A DNA stretch of 64,000 nucleotides from an uncultured Spartobacteria bacterium (GTDB lineage: Bacteria > Verrucomicrobiota > Verrucomicrobiia > Chthoniobacterales > Terrimicrobiaceae): NCBI GenBank assembly GCA_937960895.1, contig CALCJD010000117.1, positions 10,480 to 74,479 on the forward strand, written 5' to 3'. This document shows positions 1 to 8,546 of the stretch, piece after piece (positions within the stretch are counted from its first letter, which is position 1; every line of letters begins with the position of its first letter). A program made the translations under genes and the position numbers. The notes under the pieces are model-generated. The model was given only the letters and a program-made list of their open reading frames with translations, did not search any database and was not told where the DNA came from.

Positions 1-216
1 CGGCGTCGCCACCAGGATGGCGTCGATCTCCCCGGAGGAGATCATCCCGTCGCTGTCGGTGAAGGTCCGGACGTTTTCGTAGCCCTTCAGTTTTTCCGGG
101 TTTTCATCACAAACCGCCGTCAGCCGGCAGCGCGGTACCCTGCCGGCTTGCAGCGCGGCGGCGTGGTTCCGGCCCATGTTTCCCAGACCGACGATCCCGA
201 GGCGAAGTTCTTTCAT
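1..216 (-). CDS. Gfo/Idh/MocA family oxidoreductase, N-terminal part only
   Basis: The reverse strand reads from an ATG at 216 to the window edge as 72 codons with no stop. It begins MKELRLGIVGLGNMGRNHAA, the Rossmann nucleotide-binding start (GxGxxG) of this family, and continues with an AVCDENPEKL segment and a DAILVATP strand, as is usual. Family members are NAD(P)-dependent sugar or inositol dehydrogenases; the substrate cannot be told from this fragment. The gene diverges from a LacI-type regulator at 291 with a palindrome between them, and a sugar importer follows, so a role in catabolism of the imported sugar is likely. The C-terminal substrate domain lies outside the window. Confidence 0.85.
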   Translation of the reverse strand, partial: MKELRLGIVGLGNMGRNHAAALQAGRVPRCRLTAVCDENPEKLKGYENVRTFTDSDGMISSGEIDAILVATP

Positions 217-252
217 AAGCAATGCGGAGAGAAAAAGACGATGACAGCGTGT

Positions 253-268
253 CCAAACACGTGTTAGG
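253..268. promoter_or_regulatory. Putative LacI-family operator between divergent genes
   Basis: CCAAACACGTGTTAGG contains the perfect 10-bp palindrome AACACGTGTT (256-265), extended by CC/GG on each side with one mismatched pair. LacI-family operators are typically palindromes centred on CG, as here. It lies between the oxidoreductase start (216) and the LacI start (291), so it could serve autoregulation and control of the divergent gene. Binding is inferred. Confidence 0.5.
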
Positions 269-290
269 TGAATTGGAGGGTGCCGTCAAT

Positions 291-1319
291 ATGAATAATA
301 AGTCCCCGATTCAATCCACCGCCCAACTTGCCCGCCGCCTTGGTCTGTCACGCTGGACGGTGTCGCGTGCGCTCAACGGTCAGGCGGGGGTTTCCCCGCG
401 CACGGCGGAGCGGATCCGGGAGGCGGCCCGGCGGGAGGGATTCACCCCCAGCCTGCTGGGCAGCGGCCTGCGCACCGGGCGCACCAATCTGGCGGGCATC
501 TGCCTGCCCGACCTGGAGGACTATTTCCTTACCACCAAGATCACCAGCCTGCAGGAGGCGCTGCGCGAGAGGGGGCTGCATCCCCTGTTTCAGATCACCG
601 GCAGCGCGGAGGAGGAAAATGAAACGCTGGCCCGTTTTGCCGCCATGCGCTGCGCCGGGGTGGTGATGATTGCGTCCAACCTGGATGACGACGCCCCCGG
701 AATCCGCAAACTGGCCGGACAGGACATTCCCTTCGTGCGCATCGACCCGGTGAGCGCGACGGCCGGCGCCTCCATCTCGACGGACCGCCGGCGCGCCATT
801 TCGGAGGCCATGAAAGCGCTGCACGCCCTCGGTCATCGCCGCGTGGTCGCGGCGGGTTTTTCGACAGCGACCTCCTACGGGCGTCAGCGCATCGCCGGGT
901 TGCGCGACGGATGCCGTCAGCTGGGATGGGATTTTTCGCGGGACGTGTACATTTTGACCCCGGAGGCGGACCTGGACGATTTCACCGGCGGAAGCCGTCT
1001 CGGCCGGGCCTATTTGGCCCTGCCCCAACGCGTTTCCGCCATCCTGGCCGTCAACGACCGCGTGGCGACAAGTCTCATGCGGGAATTGCACGCCGCGGGC
1101 CTGCGCGTGCCCGGAGACGTTTCCCTGATCGGCTACGACAACGCGGACTTCAGTCCCTACACCCACCCGCCCCTGGCCACGATCGATCCCCAGGTGAACG
1201 AACTGATTCGGGGAGCCGTGGAAATGCTCGGGGCAAACGACCGCAGCGCCTCGAAACGGGTCCGTCCGCGGCTCGTTCCGCGTGATTCCCTCGGTCCCGC
1301 GCCCCGGACCCCGCCCTGA
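291..1319 (+). CDS. LacI family transcriptional regulator
   Basis: A 342-residue protein. Residues about 10-29 (TAQLARRLGLSRWTVSRALN) form the LacI helix-turn-helix, followed by the hinge-helix region, then a periplasmic-binding-protein-like effector domain with the usual C-terminal GYDNADFSPYTHPPLATI signature. The ATG at 291 is preferred over an in-frame upstream start at 222 because GGAGGG lies 10 nt upstream and the protein then starts just before the helix-turn-helix. It sits between a sugar-type oxidoreductase and a sugar ABC importer, so it probably senses a sugar and controls both. The final 20 residues are Pro/Arg-rich and add nothing recognisable. Confidence 0.93.
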   Translation: MNNKSPIQSTAQLARRLGLSRWTVSRALNGQAGVSPRTAERIREAARREGFTPSLLGSGLRTGRTNLAGICLPDLEDYFLTTKITSLQEALRERGLHPLFQITGSAEEENETLARFAAMRCAGVVMIASNLDDDAPGIRKLAGQDIPFVRIDPVSATAGASISTDRRRAISEAMKALHALGHRRVVAAGFSTATSYGRQRIAGLRDGCRQLGWDFSRDVYILTPEADLDDFTGGSRLGRAYLALPQRVSAILAVNDRVATSLMRELHAAGLRVPGDVSLIGYDNADFSPYTHPPLATIDPQVNELIRGAVEMLGANDRSASKRVRPRLVPRDSLGPAPRTPP

Positions 1320-1423
1320 CGAAAATTTTGCCTTTTTTAGTTTAACATCGCCGTGTGTTCTGTGGAGTATGGACGATTACTCCGAGAACTGAAAAACCGA
1401 CACCACCCTCCTATGGCTTGTTC

Positions 1424-2872
1424 ATGAGTACCACGAAGTTCCTTGCGACGCTGTTTGCCGTACTGATTGCCCTTTCCTTCATCGCCTCCGTGTGGAAGCC
1501 CAAGGAAACGGTGGACGGCAAGATTCCCCTGACCTGGGTGAGTGACAACAACCCGGCCCGCACGGCGCAAATCAACGCCTTTAACGAGGAAAATCCCGGT
1601 CTGTATCTGCGGCTCGATTACGGAAACACGGGCGTCCAGAAAGTCATTCTCCAGTCCGCCAGCGGCGTGGGGCCCGACATCTTCGATTTCGGCGACGAAC
1701 AGATGGAGGCCTACGTCGGAGCCGGCGTTCTTTGGGATGTCACGGAGGCCGCCGAAAAAATGGGCTTCTCCGGCAAGGAGGCCGGCTGGCCGGGCGGCGT
1801 CAACACCTACACCTATCAGGGCCGCCAGTATGGCTTCCCCTGCAACACCGGGTGTCAGATCCTGATTTTCAACAAGAACGTCTTTGACCATTTCGGCGTC
1901 CCGTATCCGGAGAAGGGCAAAATCATGACCTGGGACGAATTCTTTGAACTCGCCCAGAAGGTCAACTCCCACACCAACCCCACGGGGGCCAAGGGGCGGC
2001 AGATTTTTGCCATCACCGGCCTGGACTGGCGCCAGTTCTTTGATTCGCAGCGCGGGGAATTTTTCGACGAGAACGGGCTCCCCAACATCCTGAACAATCC
2101 CGCGCTCCGGAAGGCCCTCGAACTGCACCGCGACGTGATCTACAAATACCGGCTTTCGCCGACCTCCGTCGAGGCCAAGCAGATGGCCGGCATGGGTGGC
2201 TGGGGATCCGGCAATCTGAACCAGTTTGCCGCGGGCCGTTACGCCATGCTGGTCAGCGGCCACTGGTCCCTCATCGCCTTCGGGCGGGCCTACGACAAAC
2301 AGATGGAGGCGCTGCAACAGAAGGGAATCTCCCCCGAAAGCATCACCAATCCGCTGGAACGGCCCCTGCGTCTCGGCGCCGTTCTGTGCCCCCATTTTGC
2401 CGGGCGGCCCGCCTGCTACCGCGTGTCCAGCCGGTCCGCCGGCATCAACTCACGGAGCCCGCACCGGGAGGAGGCCCTGAAGTTTCTCCAATACCTCGCC
2501 GGTCCCACGTATTCGAGACTGCTGAATGAGGAGGCGGACTTTCTTCCCGGCAATCCGAAATACGCCGAACTCGGGGTCCAACCCGGTCCGGCGGACCTGG
2601 CCCGTCCGGAATTGCAGGACGCGACGGTCGAAGCCATGAACCACGGCTATGTGCCGCGTTACAGCCCGTTCCTCTTCACCGGGGATGTGCTGCGGGTGTT
2701 GAGGTCCCAGATCTCCCGCCTGGAAAGCAATCCCAACGTCACCACGGACGACATGCTGAAAGCCGCCAACTCCGAACTCAACACCCTGTTGCGTCGAAAT
2801 CTCGAGCGAAACGCGGACCTCCGCAAACTGTTCATCGAGCGCTTCGGCGAGGAAACCTTCAAGCAACTCTGA
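1424..2872 (+). CDS. Sugar ABC transporter, extracellular solute-binding protein
   Basis: A 482-residue family-1 type solute-binding protein. It has an N-terminal hydrophobic segment (residues 6-23) without a lipobox cysteine, then the binding-protein fold with WVSDNNPARTAQINAFNEEN near the start and GPDIFDFGDEQMEAYV as the typical early hinge segment. The ATG at 1424 places the hydrophobic segment at the N terminus; the in-frame start at 1355 would add an unlikely 23-residue leader. The stop overlaps the next ATG by one base (TGATG), so it is co-translated with the permeases. An anchored rather than lipid-modified form is possible. The sugar specificity is unknown. Confidence 0.92.
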   Translation: MSTTKFLATLFAVLIALSFIASVWKPKETVDGKIPLTWVSDNNPARTAQINAFNEENPGLYLRLDYGNTGVQKVILQSASGVGPDIFDFGDEQMEAYVGAGVLWDVTEAAEKMGFSGKEAGWPGGVNTYTYQGRQYGFPCNTGCQILIFNKNVFDHFGVPYPEKGKIMTWDEFFELAQKVNSHTNPTGAKGRQIFAITGLDWRQFFDSQRGEFFDENGLPNILNNPALRKALELHRDVIYKYRLSPTSVEAKQMAGMGGWGSGNLNQFAAGRYAMLVSGHWSLIAFGRAYDKQMEALQQKGISPESITNPLERPLRLGAVLCPHFAGRPACYRVSSRSAGINSRSPHREEALKFLQYLAGPTYSRLLNEEADFLPGNPKYAELGVQPGPADLARPELQDATVEAMNHGYVPRYSPFLFTGDVLRVLRSQISRLESNPNVTTDDMLKAANSELNTLLRRNLERNADLRKLFIERFGEETFKQL

Positions 2873-3966
2873 TGAATAAAGCCGTCCAACGCCGCCAGCT
2901 GCTCATCGCCCTTCTGTTTCTGGGGCCCAACCTCCTCGGGTTCCTCGTTTTCACCCTCGGTCCGATTCTCATCAGTCTCGCCGGCAGCTTCACGACGTGG
3001 AGTCTGAGACCGTCGGTTCCGCTGCGTTTCATCGGAATCCAGAACTACATCGACCTCTTCACGGATCCGAACTTCTACTTCTATTTCTACAACACCATTT
3101 ATCTTCTGCTGGCCATGCCGATCAGCATCGGCGGCTCGCTGGCCCTGGCGGTGTTTCTCAGCCAGAAGCTGGAGTTGAGGGGGCCGCGGGCGGCCGCCCG
3201 GCTGTCGCTCATCTCCGCGATCATCACCGCGGTGGTCTGCAGTGTCCTGTTTTTGGCCGGCTCAGGGAGCATCGCCCTCGTGCTGCTCGCCCTGGGACTC
3301 ATCACCTGTGTGGGTCTTTATTTCGGCTCCATCGGATACCGCACCTTTTATTACCTGCCGCACTTCACGGCCGGCGCGGGCACGATCCTGCTGTGGATGC
3401 AGCTCTACAATCCGAACTTCGGCCTCATCAACCAGGTCCTCGGGCAGCTCGGCATTCCCGGTCCCGGCTGGCTGACCAGCACGAAGTCGCTGCTCGGTTT
3501 TCTGCCCCTGCCGGAGCATTTCAACAACGGCGGATTCGGACTCGGCGCCCGCGAGGCCATCATGATCATGGGCATCTGGGCGTCGATCGGCGGCAACAAC
3601 ATGGTCCTGTATCTCGCCGGCATCTCCAACATCCCCCCGGAGCTTTACGAGGCTTCCGACATCGACGGGGCCAACGGCTGGCAGCGTTTCCGTTACATCA
3701 CCTTCCCGCAGCTCATGCCCACGACCTTCTTCATCGTCGTCATGGGAATCATCGGCGGATTGCAGGGCGGTTTCGAAACGGCGCGCCTCATGACCGAGGG
3801 CGGACCGGCCGGCACCACCACCACCCTCAGCTACTACATCTACACCCAGGGCTTCGAACGCCTCGACCTCGGGTACGGCGCGGCCGTCGCCTGGGTGCTC
3901 TTCATCATCATCATGGTCGTCACGCTCATCAACTGGCGCTACGGCAACCGCGAAACTGCTGACTGA
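2872..3966 (+). CDS. Sugar ABC transporter permease (MalF/UgpA type) with an internal insertion
   Basis: A 364-residue inner-membrane permease. The cytoplasmic EAA loop is visible (EASDIDGANGWQRFRYITFP, about residues 260-279), which docks the ATPase. It is longer than the usual roughly 290-310 residues: after the segment ending SQKLELRG (about residue 103) there are about 50 extra residues with two hydrophobic stretches before the normal YRTFYYLPHFT segment resumes. A two-helix insertion would keep the membrane topology intact. It starts inside the stop codon of the binding protein. No ATPase gene follows, so a shared MsmK/UgpC-type ATPase elsewhere is likely. Confidence 0.92.
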   Translation: MNKAVQRRQLLIALLFLGPNLLGFLVFTLGPILISLAGSFTTWSLRPSVPLRFIGIQNYIDLFTDPNFYFYFYNTIYLLLAMPISIGGSLALAVFLSQKLELRGPRAAARLSLISAIITAVVCSVLFLAGSGSIALVLLALGLITCVGLYFGSIGYRTFYYLPHFTAGAGTILLWMQLYNPNFGLINQVLGQLGIPGPGWLTSTKSLLGFLPLPEHFNNGGFGLGAREAIMIMGIWASIGGNNMVLYLAGISNIPPELYEASDIDGANGWQRFRYITFPQLMPTTFFIVVMGIIGGLQGGFETARLMTEGGPAGTTTTLSYYIYTQGFERLDLGYGAAVAWVLFIIIMVVTLINWRYGNRETAD

Positions 3967-3974
3967 ATCCCATC

Positions 3975-4817
3975 ATGGAATTTCGCACCCTTCTCAAGCA
4001 CATCGGCCTGATCCTCATCGCCATCACGATGACCGTGCCCTTCCTCTGGATGCTGGGCACGAGCATCAAGCCGCACCACGAGGTCGAGGAACTCAGCCTC
4101 GTCCCGCGCCATCCCCAGCCGGAAAACTACGCCATCGTGCTGCGCCAGAAACCGGATCCCTACACCGGCAAGTATCTCGATTTGAATTTCCCCAAGTGGT
4201 ACTTCAACAGCATCTTCATCGCGTCGTGGGTGACCATCCTCCAGGTGCTCACCAGCTCGATGGCCGCCTATGCGTTCTCCCGGCTGCACTGGCCCGGTCG
4301 CGACAAGGTGTTTCTCCTCTATCTCGGCACCATGATGATCCCCGGCATGGTCACCATGCTGCCGAACTACCAGATCATGGTCGGCCTGAAATTCGTCAAC
4401 ACCTACCAGGGACTGATCATTCCGGCGGCCTTCTCGGCCTTCGGCACCTTCCTGCTCCGGCAGTTCATGCTGGGCATTCCCCGCAGTTATGACGAGGCCG
4501 CGGAGATCGACGGGGCCAACCACCTGCAGACCTTTCTCGACGTCATCCTCCCGATGGCCCGTCCCGGCCTCATCGCGCTGTCCATCTTCACCTTCCTGGG
4601 CAACTTCCAGTCCTTCTTCTGGCCGCTGGTCATGGTGAAGGATGACGCCATGCGCACGATCCCGATCGGGTTGCTCAGCTTCCAGGGTCAGTATGGACAG
4701 CAGACCGAACTGATCATGGCGGCGACCGTGATGAACGTCATCCCGCTCATCATCCTCTTCGTGGTGATGCAGAAGCAGCTCATCTCGGGCATCCAGCTCG
4801 GCGGCGTGAAGGGCTAG
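3975..4817 (+). CDS. Sugar ABC transporter permease (MalG/UgpE type)
   Basis: A 280-residue inner-membrane permease of the carbohydrate-uptake family. The first membrane segment is at about residues 9-27, and the EAA loop (EAAEIDGANHLQTFLDVILP, about residues 174-193) is well conserved. A polar stretch between the first and second membrane segments (about residues 30-75) is the periplasmic loop usual for MalG-type subunits. The gene lies 8 nt behind the first permease and completes the heterodimeric pore. The nucleotide-binding subunit is absent from the cluster. Confidence 0.94.
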   Translation: MEFRTLLKHIGLILIAITMTVPFLWMLGTSIKPHHEVEELSLVPRHPQPENYAIVLRQKPDPYTGKYLDLNFPKWYFNSIFIASWVTILQVLTSSMAAYAFSRLHWPGRDKVFLLYLGTMMIPGMVTMLPNYQIMVGLKFVNTYQGLIIPAAFSAFGTFLLRQFMLGIPRSYDEAAEIDGANHLQTFLDVILPMARPGLIALSIFTFLGNFQSFFWPLVMVKDDAMRTIPIGLLSFQGQYGQQTELIMAATVMNVIPLIILFVVMQKQLISGIQLGGVKG

Positions 4818-4886
4818 TCCCTCCGCATCTCCCTCGGGGTTTTCGCTTTGACGGCGGCGGGCGGTTCCTTTCATTCTGACGCTCCC

Positions 4887-5222
4887 ATGAACATCACACG
4901 TTCCGAGGAAAATGGCGTGACGGTGCTCGCCTTTGCGGGTCGTCTGGACACCTCGACCACCGCGGCGGCCGACCAGGCCTTCGCCGCGGAGCTCGCCGCC
5001 GGCGCAAAAAACTTCGTGTGGGATTTCGCCCAGCTCACCTACATCAGCAGCGCCGGCCTTCGGAGCGTCCTTCAGGCGCTCAAGCAGGTCCATGCCCGCG
5101 GGGGGAAACTCGCCGTCTGCTCGCTTTCCCACAATGTCCACGAGGTCTTCGACATCTCCGGATTCAAGTCCCTGCTGACCATCTGTCCGGACCGGGCGGC
5201 GGCGGTGGCGGCCGTCGGCTGA
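4887..5222 (+). CDS. STAS-domain protein (anti-sigma factor antagonist type)
   Basis: A 111-residue single STAS domain. The sequence MNITRSEENGVTVLAFAGRL and the TYISSAGLRSVLQALKQV segment (about residues 50-67) match the SpoIIAA/RsbV core; the serine in ISSAG is the usual phosphorylation site. The ATG at 4887 is chosen because the domain starts there; an in-frame start at 4848 adds 13 residues of low-complexity sequence. A terminator-like hairpin overlaps its stop, so it may be a separate transcript from the ABC cluster. No anti-sigma kinase or PP2C phosphatase gene is nearby. A larger STAS protein is encoded at 7341, suggesting a shared regulatory theme. Confidence 0.88.
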   Translation: MNITRSEENGVTVLAFAGRLDTSTTAAADQAFAAELAAGAKNFVWDFAQLTYISSAGLRSVLQALKQVHARGGKLAVCSLSHNVHEVFDISGFKSLLTICPDRAAAVAAVG

Positions 5223-5244
5223 AGGGGATCCCCCCTTCTGTTTT
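5221..5244 (+). terminator. Intrinsic terminator after the small STAS gene
   Basis: GAAGGGG (5221-5227) pairs with CCCCTTC (5232-5238) across an ATCC loop, followed by TGTTTT. The stem starts within the stop codon of the STAS gene. It is a short but convincing hairpin with a U-tract. Confidence 0.6.
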
Positions 5245-5322
5245 CGGACGGGGAATCTGCCGCGACGGACCGGGTCAAAAATTCTTTCCAATCCGGCAAC
5301 GGCTGACATTCTTTCGCCTCGC

Positions 5323-7317
5323 ATGCTGGCAACCCTTCGACGTCTGGCACTCGGATTGATTCTCATCGCGGGTGCCTCCGCGCTCCTGCTTCTTTCCGAC
5401 CTGGGTTCCCGCATGAATGCGCGCAGGCACGACCAGGCCGGGGACCGGCCCACGCGGAAAATCGCCGTGCTCCAGCATGCCTCGCAGGCGATTCTGGACG
5501 AGAGCCGTGAGGGGCTTTTCGCCGGGCTGGCCGAGCGCGGCTGGAGGGAGGGGGAAAACCTGATGGTGAAACGCTTCAACGCCGAGGGCGACATGACCGT
5601 CGCCCAGGCCATCGGCCGCGAGATGGCCAACGGCGGCAACGACCTGCTTGTCACCATCAGTACGCCGTCCCTCCAGGTTGTGGCCAATGCCAATCGCGCC
5701 ACCCGCGTGCCCCATGTCTTCGGCATTGTCACCGACCCGGCGGCCTCCGGGGTCGGCATCAACAGCCCGACCGACCATCCCGCCTGGCTCACCGGCCACG
5801 GCACCATGCAGCCCGTCCGGCAGGCCTTCGAAACGGCCCGGTCCCTCAATCCCTCCCTCAAATCCGTCGGCGTGGTGTACAACGCCGGCGAGGCCAATGC
5901 GGTGGCCCAGATCGTTCTCGCGCGCAAGGTGTGCGAGGAACTGGGCATCACGCTCACCGAGGCGACGGTGGACAATTCCGCCGGGGTCGGCGAGGCGGCC
6001 GCCGCCGTCGTCGCCCGCGGACCCGATGCGTTCTGGGTGTGCGGCGACGTGACGGTTCTCACCGCCATCGACGCCGTCATGGCCGCGGCCAAAAAAGCCG
6101 GCGTGCCCGTCTTCACGGTGATTCCCCCCAACGTCAAACGCGGCGCGCTTTTCGACCTGGGCGCCGATTACCGCGAGGTGGGCCGGCTGACCGGACTGCT
6201 GGCGGGGGATGTTCTCAACGGCACGGATCCGGCGACGGTGCCCGTGGACAACGTCGTGCCGGAAATCCTCACGCTCAACCTGCAGACGGCGGCCCAGCTG
6301 GGCGGCGCCTGGAAAATTCCGGACAAGCTCCGGACCAAGGCGCGGCTGGTGATTGATGAAAACGGCCGGGAAATCCGGGACGTCGCGCCACCCGCCGCGG
6401 GAGCACCCAATCCCTCCGGCAAAAAATGGAAGATTGCGGTCATTCTTTACAACGAATCCCCGCCCGCGGAGGAAACCGTGGAGGGAATGGCGGAGGGCTG
6501 GAGGGAAAGCCCGCTCGTCGAAGGCCGCGATTACACGGTGAAAACCCGCTGCGCCCAGGGGGACATGTCCGCCATTGCCGGCATGCTGCACGCCGCCGTC
6601 ACCGAGGGCGCCGACCTCATTGTTCCCCTCTCCACCCCGACAATGCAGGCCGCCATCAACAAAATCCGCCAGACCCCCATCGTCTTTTCGCTGGTCGCCG
6701 ATCCCGTCATCGCCGGCGCGGGAAAGAGCTTCACCGACCACCTGCCCAATGTGACGGGCGTCTCGGTGATGGCGCCCTTCGGCGAAATGCTGGATCTGCT
6801 CGAAAAATATTATCCGCAATACAGGCGCCTCGGCACGCTCTTCTGTCCGTCGGAGGTCAATTCGGTTGCGCTCAAGGACGTCTTCGAGGCCGAATGCAAA
6901 AAACGCGGATTCGTTCTTGAGGCCGTGGCCGCCAACTCACCGGGCGAACTGCCCGAGGCGGCCCTTTCGCTGGTGTCGCGTCCCATCGACGCGGTCATGC
7001 AGATTTCCGACAACCTCTCCAGCGCGGGTTTCACCGCCATAACCAAGGCCGCCCGCCAGGCGCGCAAACCCCTTTTCAGCCTCAACAGCACCACGGTTCC
7101 CCTCGGCGCCGCCGTCGCCATGGGGCGCGACTACCGCACCGCCGGCAAGGCCACGGTCGGACTGATCGAACGGATCATCCGCGGCGAGAATCCCGCCTCG
7201 ATTCCGTTCATCCTGCCCCCGCGGGTGGTACTGACGGTCAGCCTGCCCAACGCCCGCGCCACCGGCATGACCATCCCCGGGGAACTGAAAACCGAAGCCG
7301 ACACGGTGATCGAATGA
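5323..7317 (+). CDS. Tandem ABC_sub_bind (TrpX/COG2984-type) substrate-binding protein
   Basis: A 664-residue protein with an N-terminal membrane anchor (about residues 8-24) and two consecutive copies of the ABC_sub_bind fold. The first copy runs from about 45 to 335 (RKIAVLQHASQAI, LLVTISTPSLQVV, HVFGIVTDP). The second runs from about 368 to 650 (KWKIAVILYNESPP, LIVPLSTPTMQAA, VFSLVADPV). Single-domain members are about 320 residues, so this is an internal duplication or fusion. Characterised relatives bind aromatic amino acids (TrpX), but specificity is not evident here. It is followed by a STAS protein, a permease and an ATPase in one strand run, with gaps of 23 nt or less. Confidence 0.9.
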   Translation: MLATLRRLALGLILIAGASALLLLSDLGSRMNARRHDQAGDRPTRKIAVLQHASQAILDESREGLFAGLAERGWREGENLMVKRFNAEGDMTVAQAIGREMANGGNDLLVTISTPSLQVVANANRATRVPHVFGIVTDPAASGVGINSPTDHPAWLTGHGTMQPVRQAFETARSLNPSLKSVGVVYNAGEANAVAQIVLARKVCEELGITLTEATVDNSAGVGEAAAAVVARGPDAFWVCGDVTVLTAIDAVMAAAKKAGVPVFTVIPPNVKRGALFDLGADYREVGRLTGLLAGDVLNGTDPATVPVDNVVPEILTLNLQTAAQLGGAWKIPDKLRTKARLVIDENGREIRDVAPPAAGAPNPSGKKWKIAVILYNESPPAEETVEGMAEGWRESPLVEGRDYTVKTRCAQGDMSAIAGMLHAAVTEGADLIVPLSTPTMQAAINKIRQTPIVFSLVADPVIAGAGKSFTDHLPNVTGVSVMAPFGEMLDLLEKYYPQYRRLGTLFCPSEVNSVALKDVFEAECKKRGFVLEAVAANSPGELPEAALSLVSRPIDAVMQISDNLSSAGFTAITKAARQARKPLFSLNSTTVPLGAAVAMGRDYRTAGKATVGLIERIIRGENPASIPFILPPRVVLTVSLPNARATGMTIPGELKTEADTVIE

Positions 7318-7340
7318 CGCCGGCCCCCTGACGGAAGACC

Positions 7341-8546
7341 ATGGAAATCACTTCGCAAAAATCCGGAGACATTCTCGTCATCACTCTCGCCGGCCGGCTC
7401 GACGCCAGTTGGTGCGGCACGGTGGAAAAGGCGCTCACCGGGGCCGTGCGGGACGGCGAACACCGCATCCATCTCGACATGGAGCAGGTGGATTACATCA
7501 GCTCGGCCGGACTGCGCGTCCTGTTCGGCGTCTACAAACAACTCCTTTCCATCAAGGGCGAACTCGCCATTCGCAATCCCTCGGCCAACGTCCGCTCCGT
7601 GCTGCAGATGGTCGGCATCAGTTCGCTGATCGCCTCCGGCGGGACGGCGACCGGGCCGGACGGGGAAAAGGGCCGCGCCCACACCTCCACACAGGCGGAA
7701 TATGAGGTTTTTTCCTGCGACCGTTCGCCCTTCCGCCTCGCCGCCGTGGGCGCCCCTTCGTTCCTGCTGGGACAGGATTCGACGGAACCCGCGCTGAGAC
7801 GTTTCGACCACTCGACGTTTGCGGTGGGCATCGGCGCGCTGGGATCCGACCTGGCCGACAACCGGAAACGTTTCGGCGAGTTTCTGGCCGCTGCCGGCGC
7901 CGCCGCCTTTCAGCCGGCGGACGTCTCCGCGCGTCCGGACTTTGTCCTCAGCGAAGGTCAGCTCGTGCCGGAGGGCCATCTCCCGCTGGGACTGGTGGGG
8001 GAGGGAAAATTTTCCCTGCTGGCGCGTTTTGCCGCGCGCCGGGAGGCGCGGACGGTCGGGCTTTCCGAACTGGCCGCCACCGCACTCGAACTGGCCGGTT
8101 CCTCCGTCGTCGCCCTGGTCGCCGTCGCCGAAACCGCCGGTCTGGTGGGGGCCTCGCTGCGCAAATCGGTGACGGAGCCCGGCTCGCCGGACCGCTTTGA
8201 ATTTCCCCGCATCCGGGACTGGCTGTCCTTTTCCGCGGAGCGGGTTTTCCGCGAATCCACCTGCCTGGTGGTCGGCGTCGCCGCCCGCGAAGGCTCGCCG
8301 TTCCAAACGCTCCTCCGGTCGCACAGCGCCGTGCAGGGTCATTTCCACGCCGCCGCCTTCCCGTATCGCCCCTTGCAGAAGGGCCGCATCGATCTCGCCG
8401 AATCCGTGGCCGGCCTGTTTGACTCCCACGCCCTGCAGGCGGTGCTTCACCTGCTTTGCGATCCGCGGGAAATCCACGGCGCCGGCGAGAGCGAATTCCT
8501 ACGCGGCGCCCTCTGGATTGCCCCGGTTGAACCGACGAACCCATGA
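7341..8546 (+). CDS. STAS-domain protein with an unassigned ~280-residue C-terminal domain
   Basis: A 401-residue protein. Residues 1-105 are a STAS domain (SQKSGDILVITLAGRLDASW; DYISSAGLRVLFGVYKQL with the phosphorylatable serine). Residues about 118-395 are a separate soluble domain that I do not recognise; it has no membrane segment and no kinase, phosphatase or DNA-binding motif that I can see. A GGAAG ribosome-binding site precedes the ATG at 7341. The stop overlaps the permease start as ATGA, so it is translationally coupled to the transporter. A regulatory role on the ABC transporter is inferred from position only. STAS domains are known to be fused to SLC26/SulP transporters, but a stand-alone partner of this ABC class is unusual. 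Confidence 0.8.
   Translation: MEITSQKSGDILVITLAGRLDASWCGTVEKALTGAVRDGEHRIHLDMEQVDYISSAGLRVLFGVYKQLLSIKGELAIRNPSANVRSVLQMVGISSLIASGGTATGPDGEKGRAHTSTQAEYEVFSCDRSPFRLAAVGAPSFLLGQDSTEPALRRFDHSTFAVGIGALGSDLADNRKRFGEFLAAAGAAAFQPADVSARPDFVLSEGQLVPEGHLPLGLVGEGKFSLLARFAARREARTVGLSELAATALELAGSSVVALVAVAETAGLVGASLRKSVTEPGSPDRFEFPRIRDWLSFSAERVFRESTCLVVGVAAREGSPFQTLLRSHSAVQGHFHAAAFPYRPLQKGRIDLAESVAGLFDSHALQAVLHLLCDPREIHGAGESEFLRGALWIAPVEPTNP

Noticed and set aside
3939..6137. 732-residue reverse open frame
   Set aside because: It runs opposite the sugar permease, STAS and binding-protein genes, all of which have clear families; its sequence is low in information.
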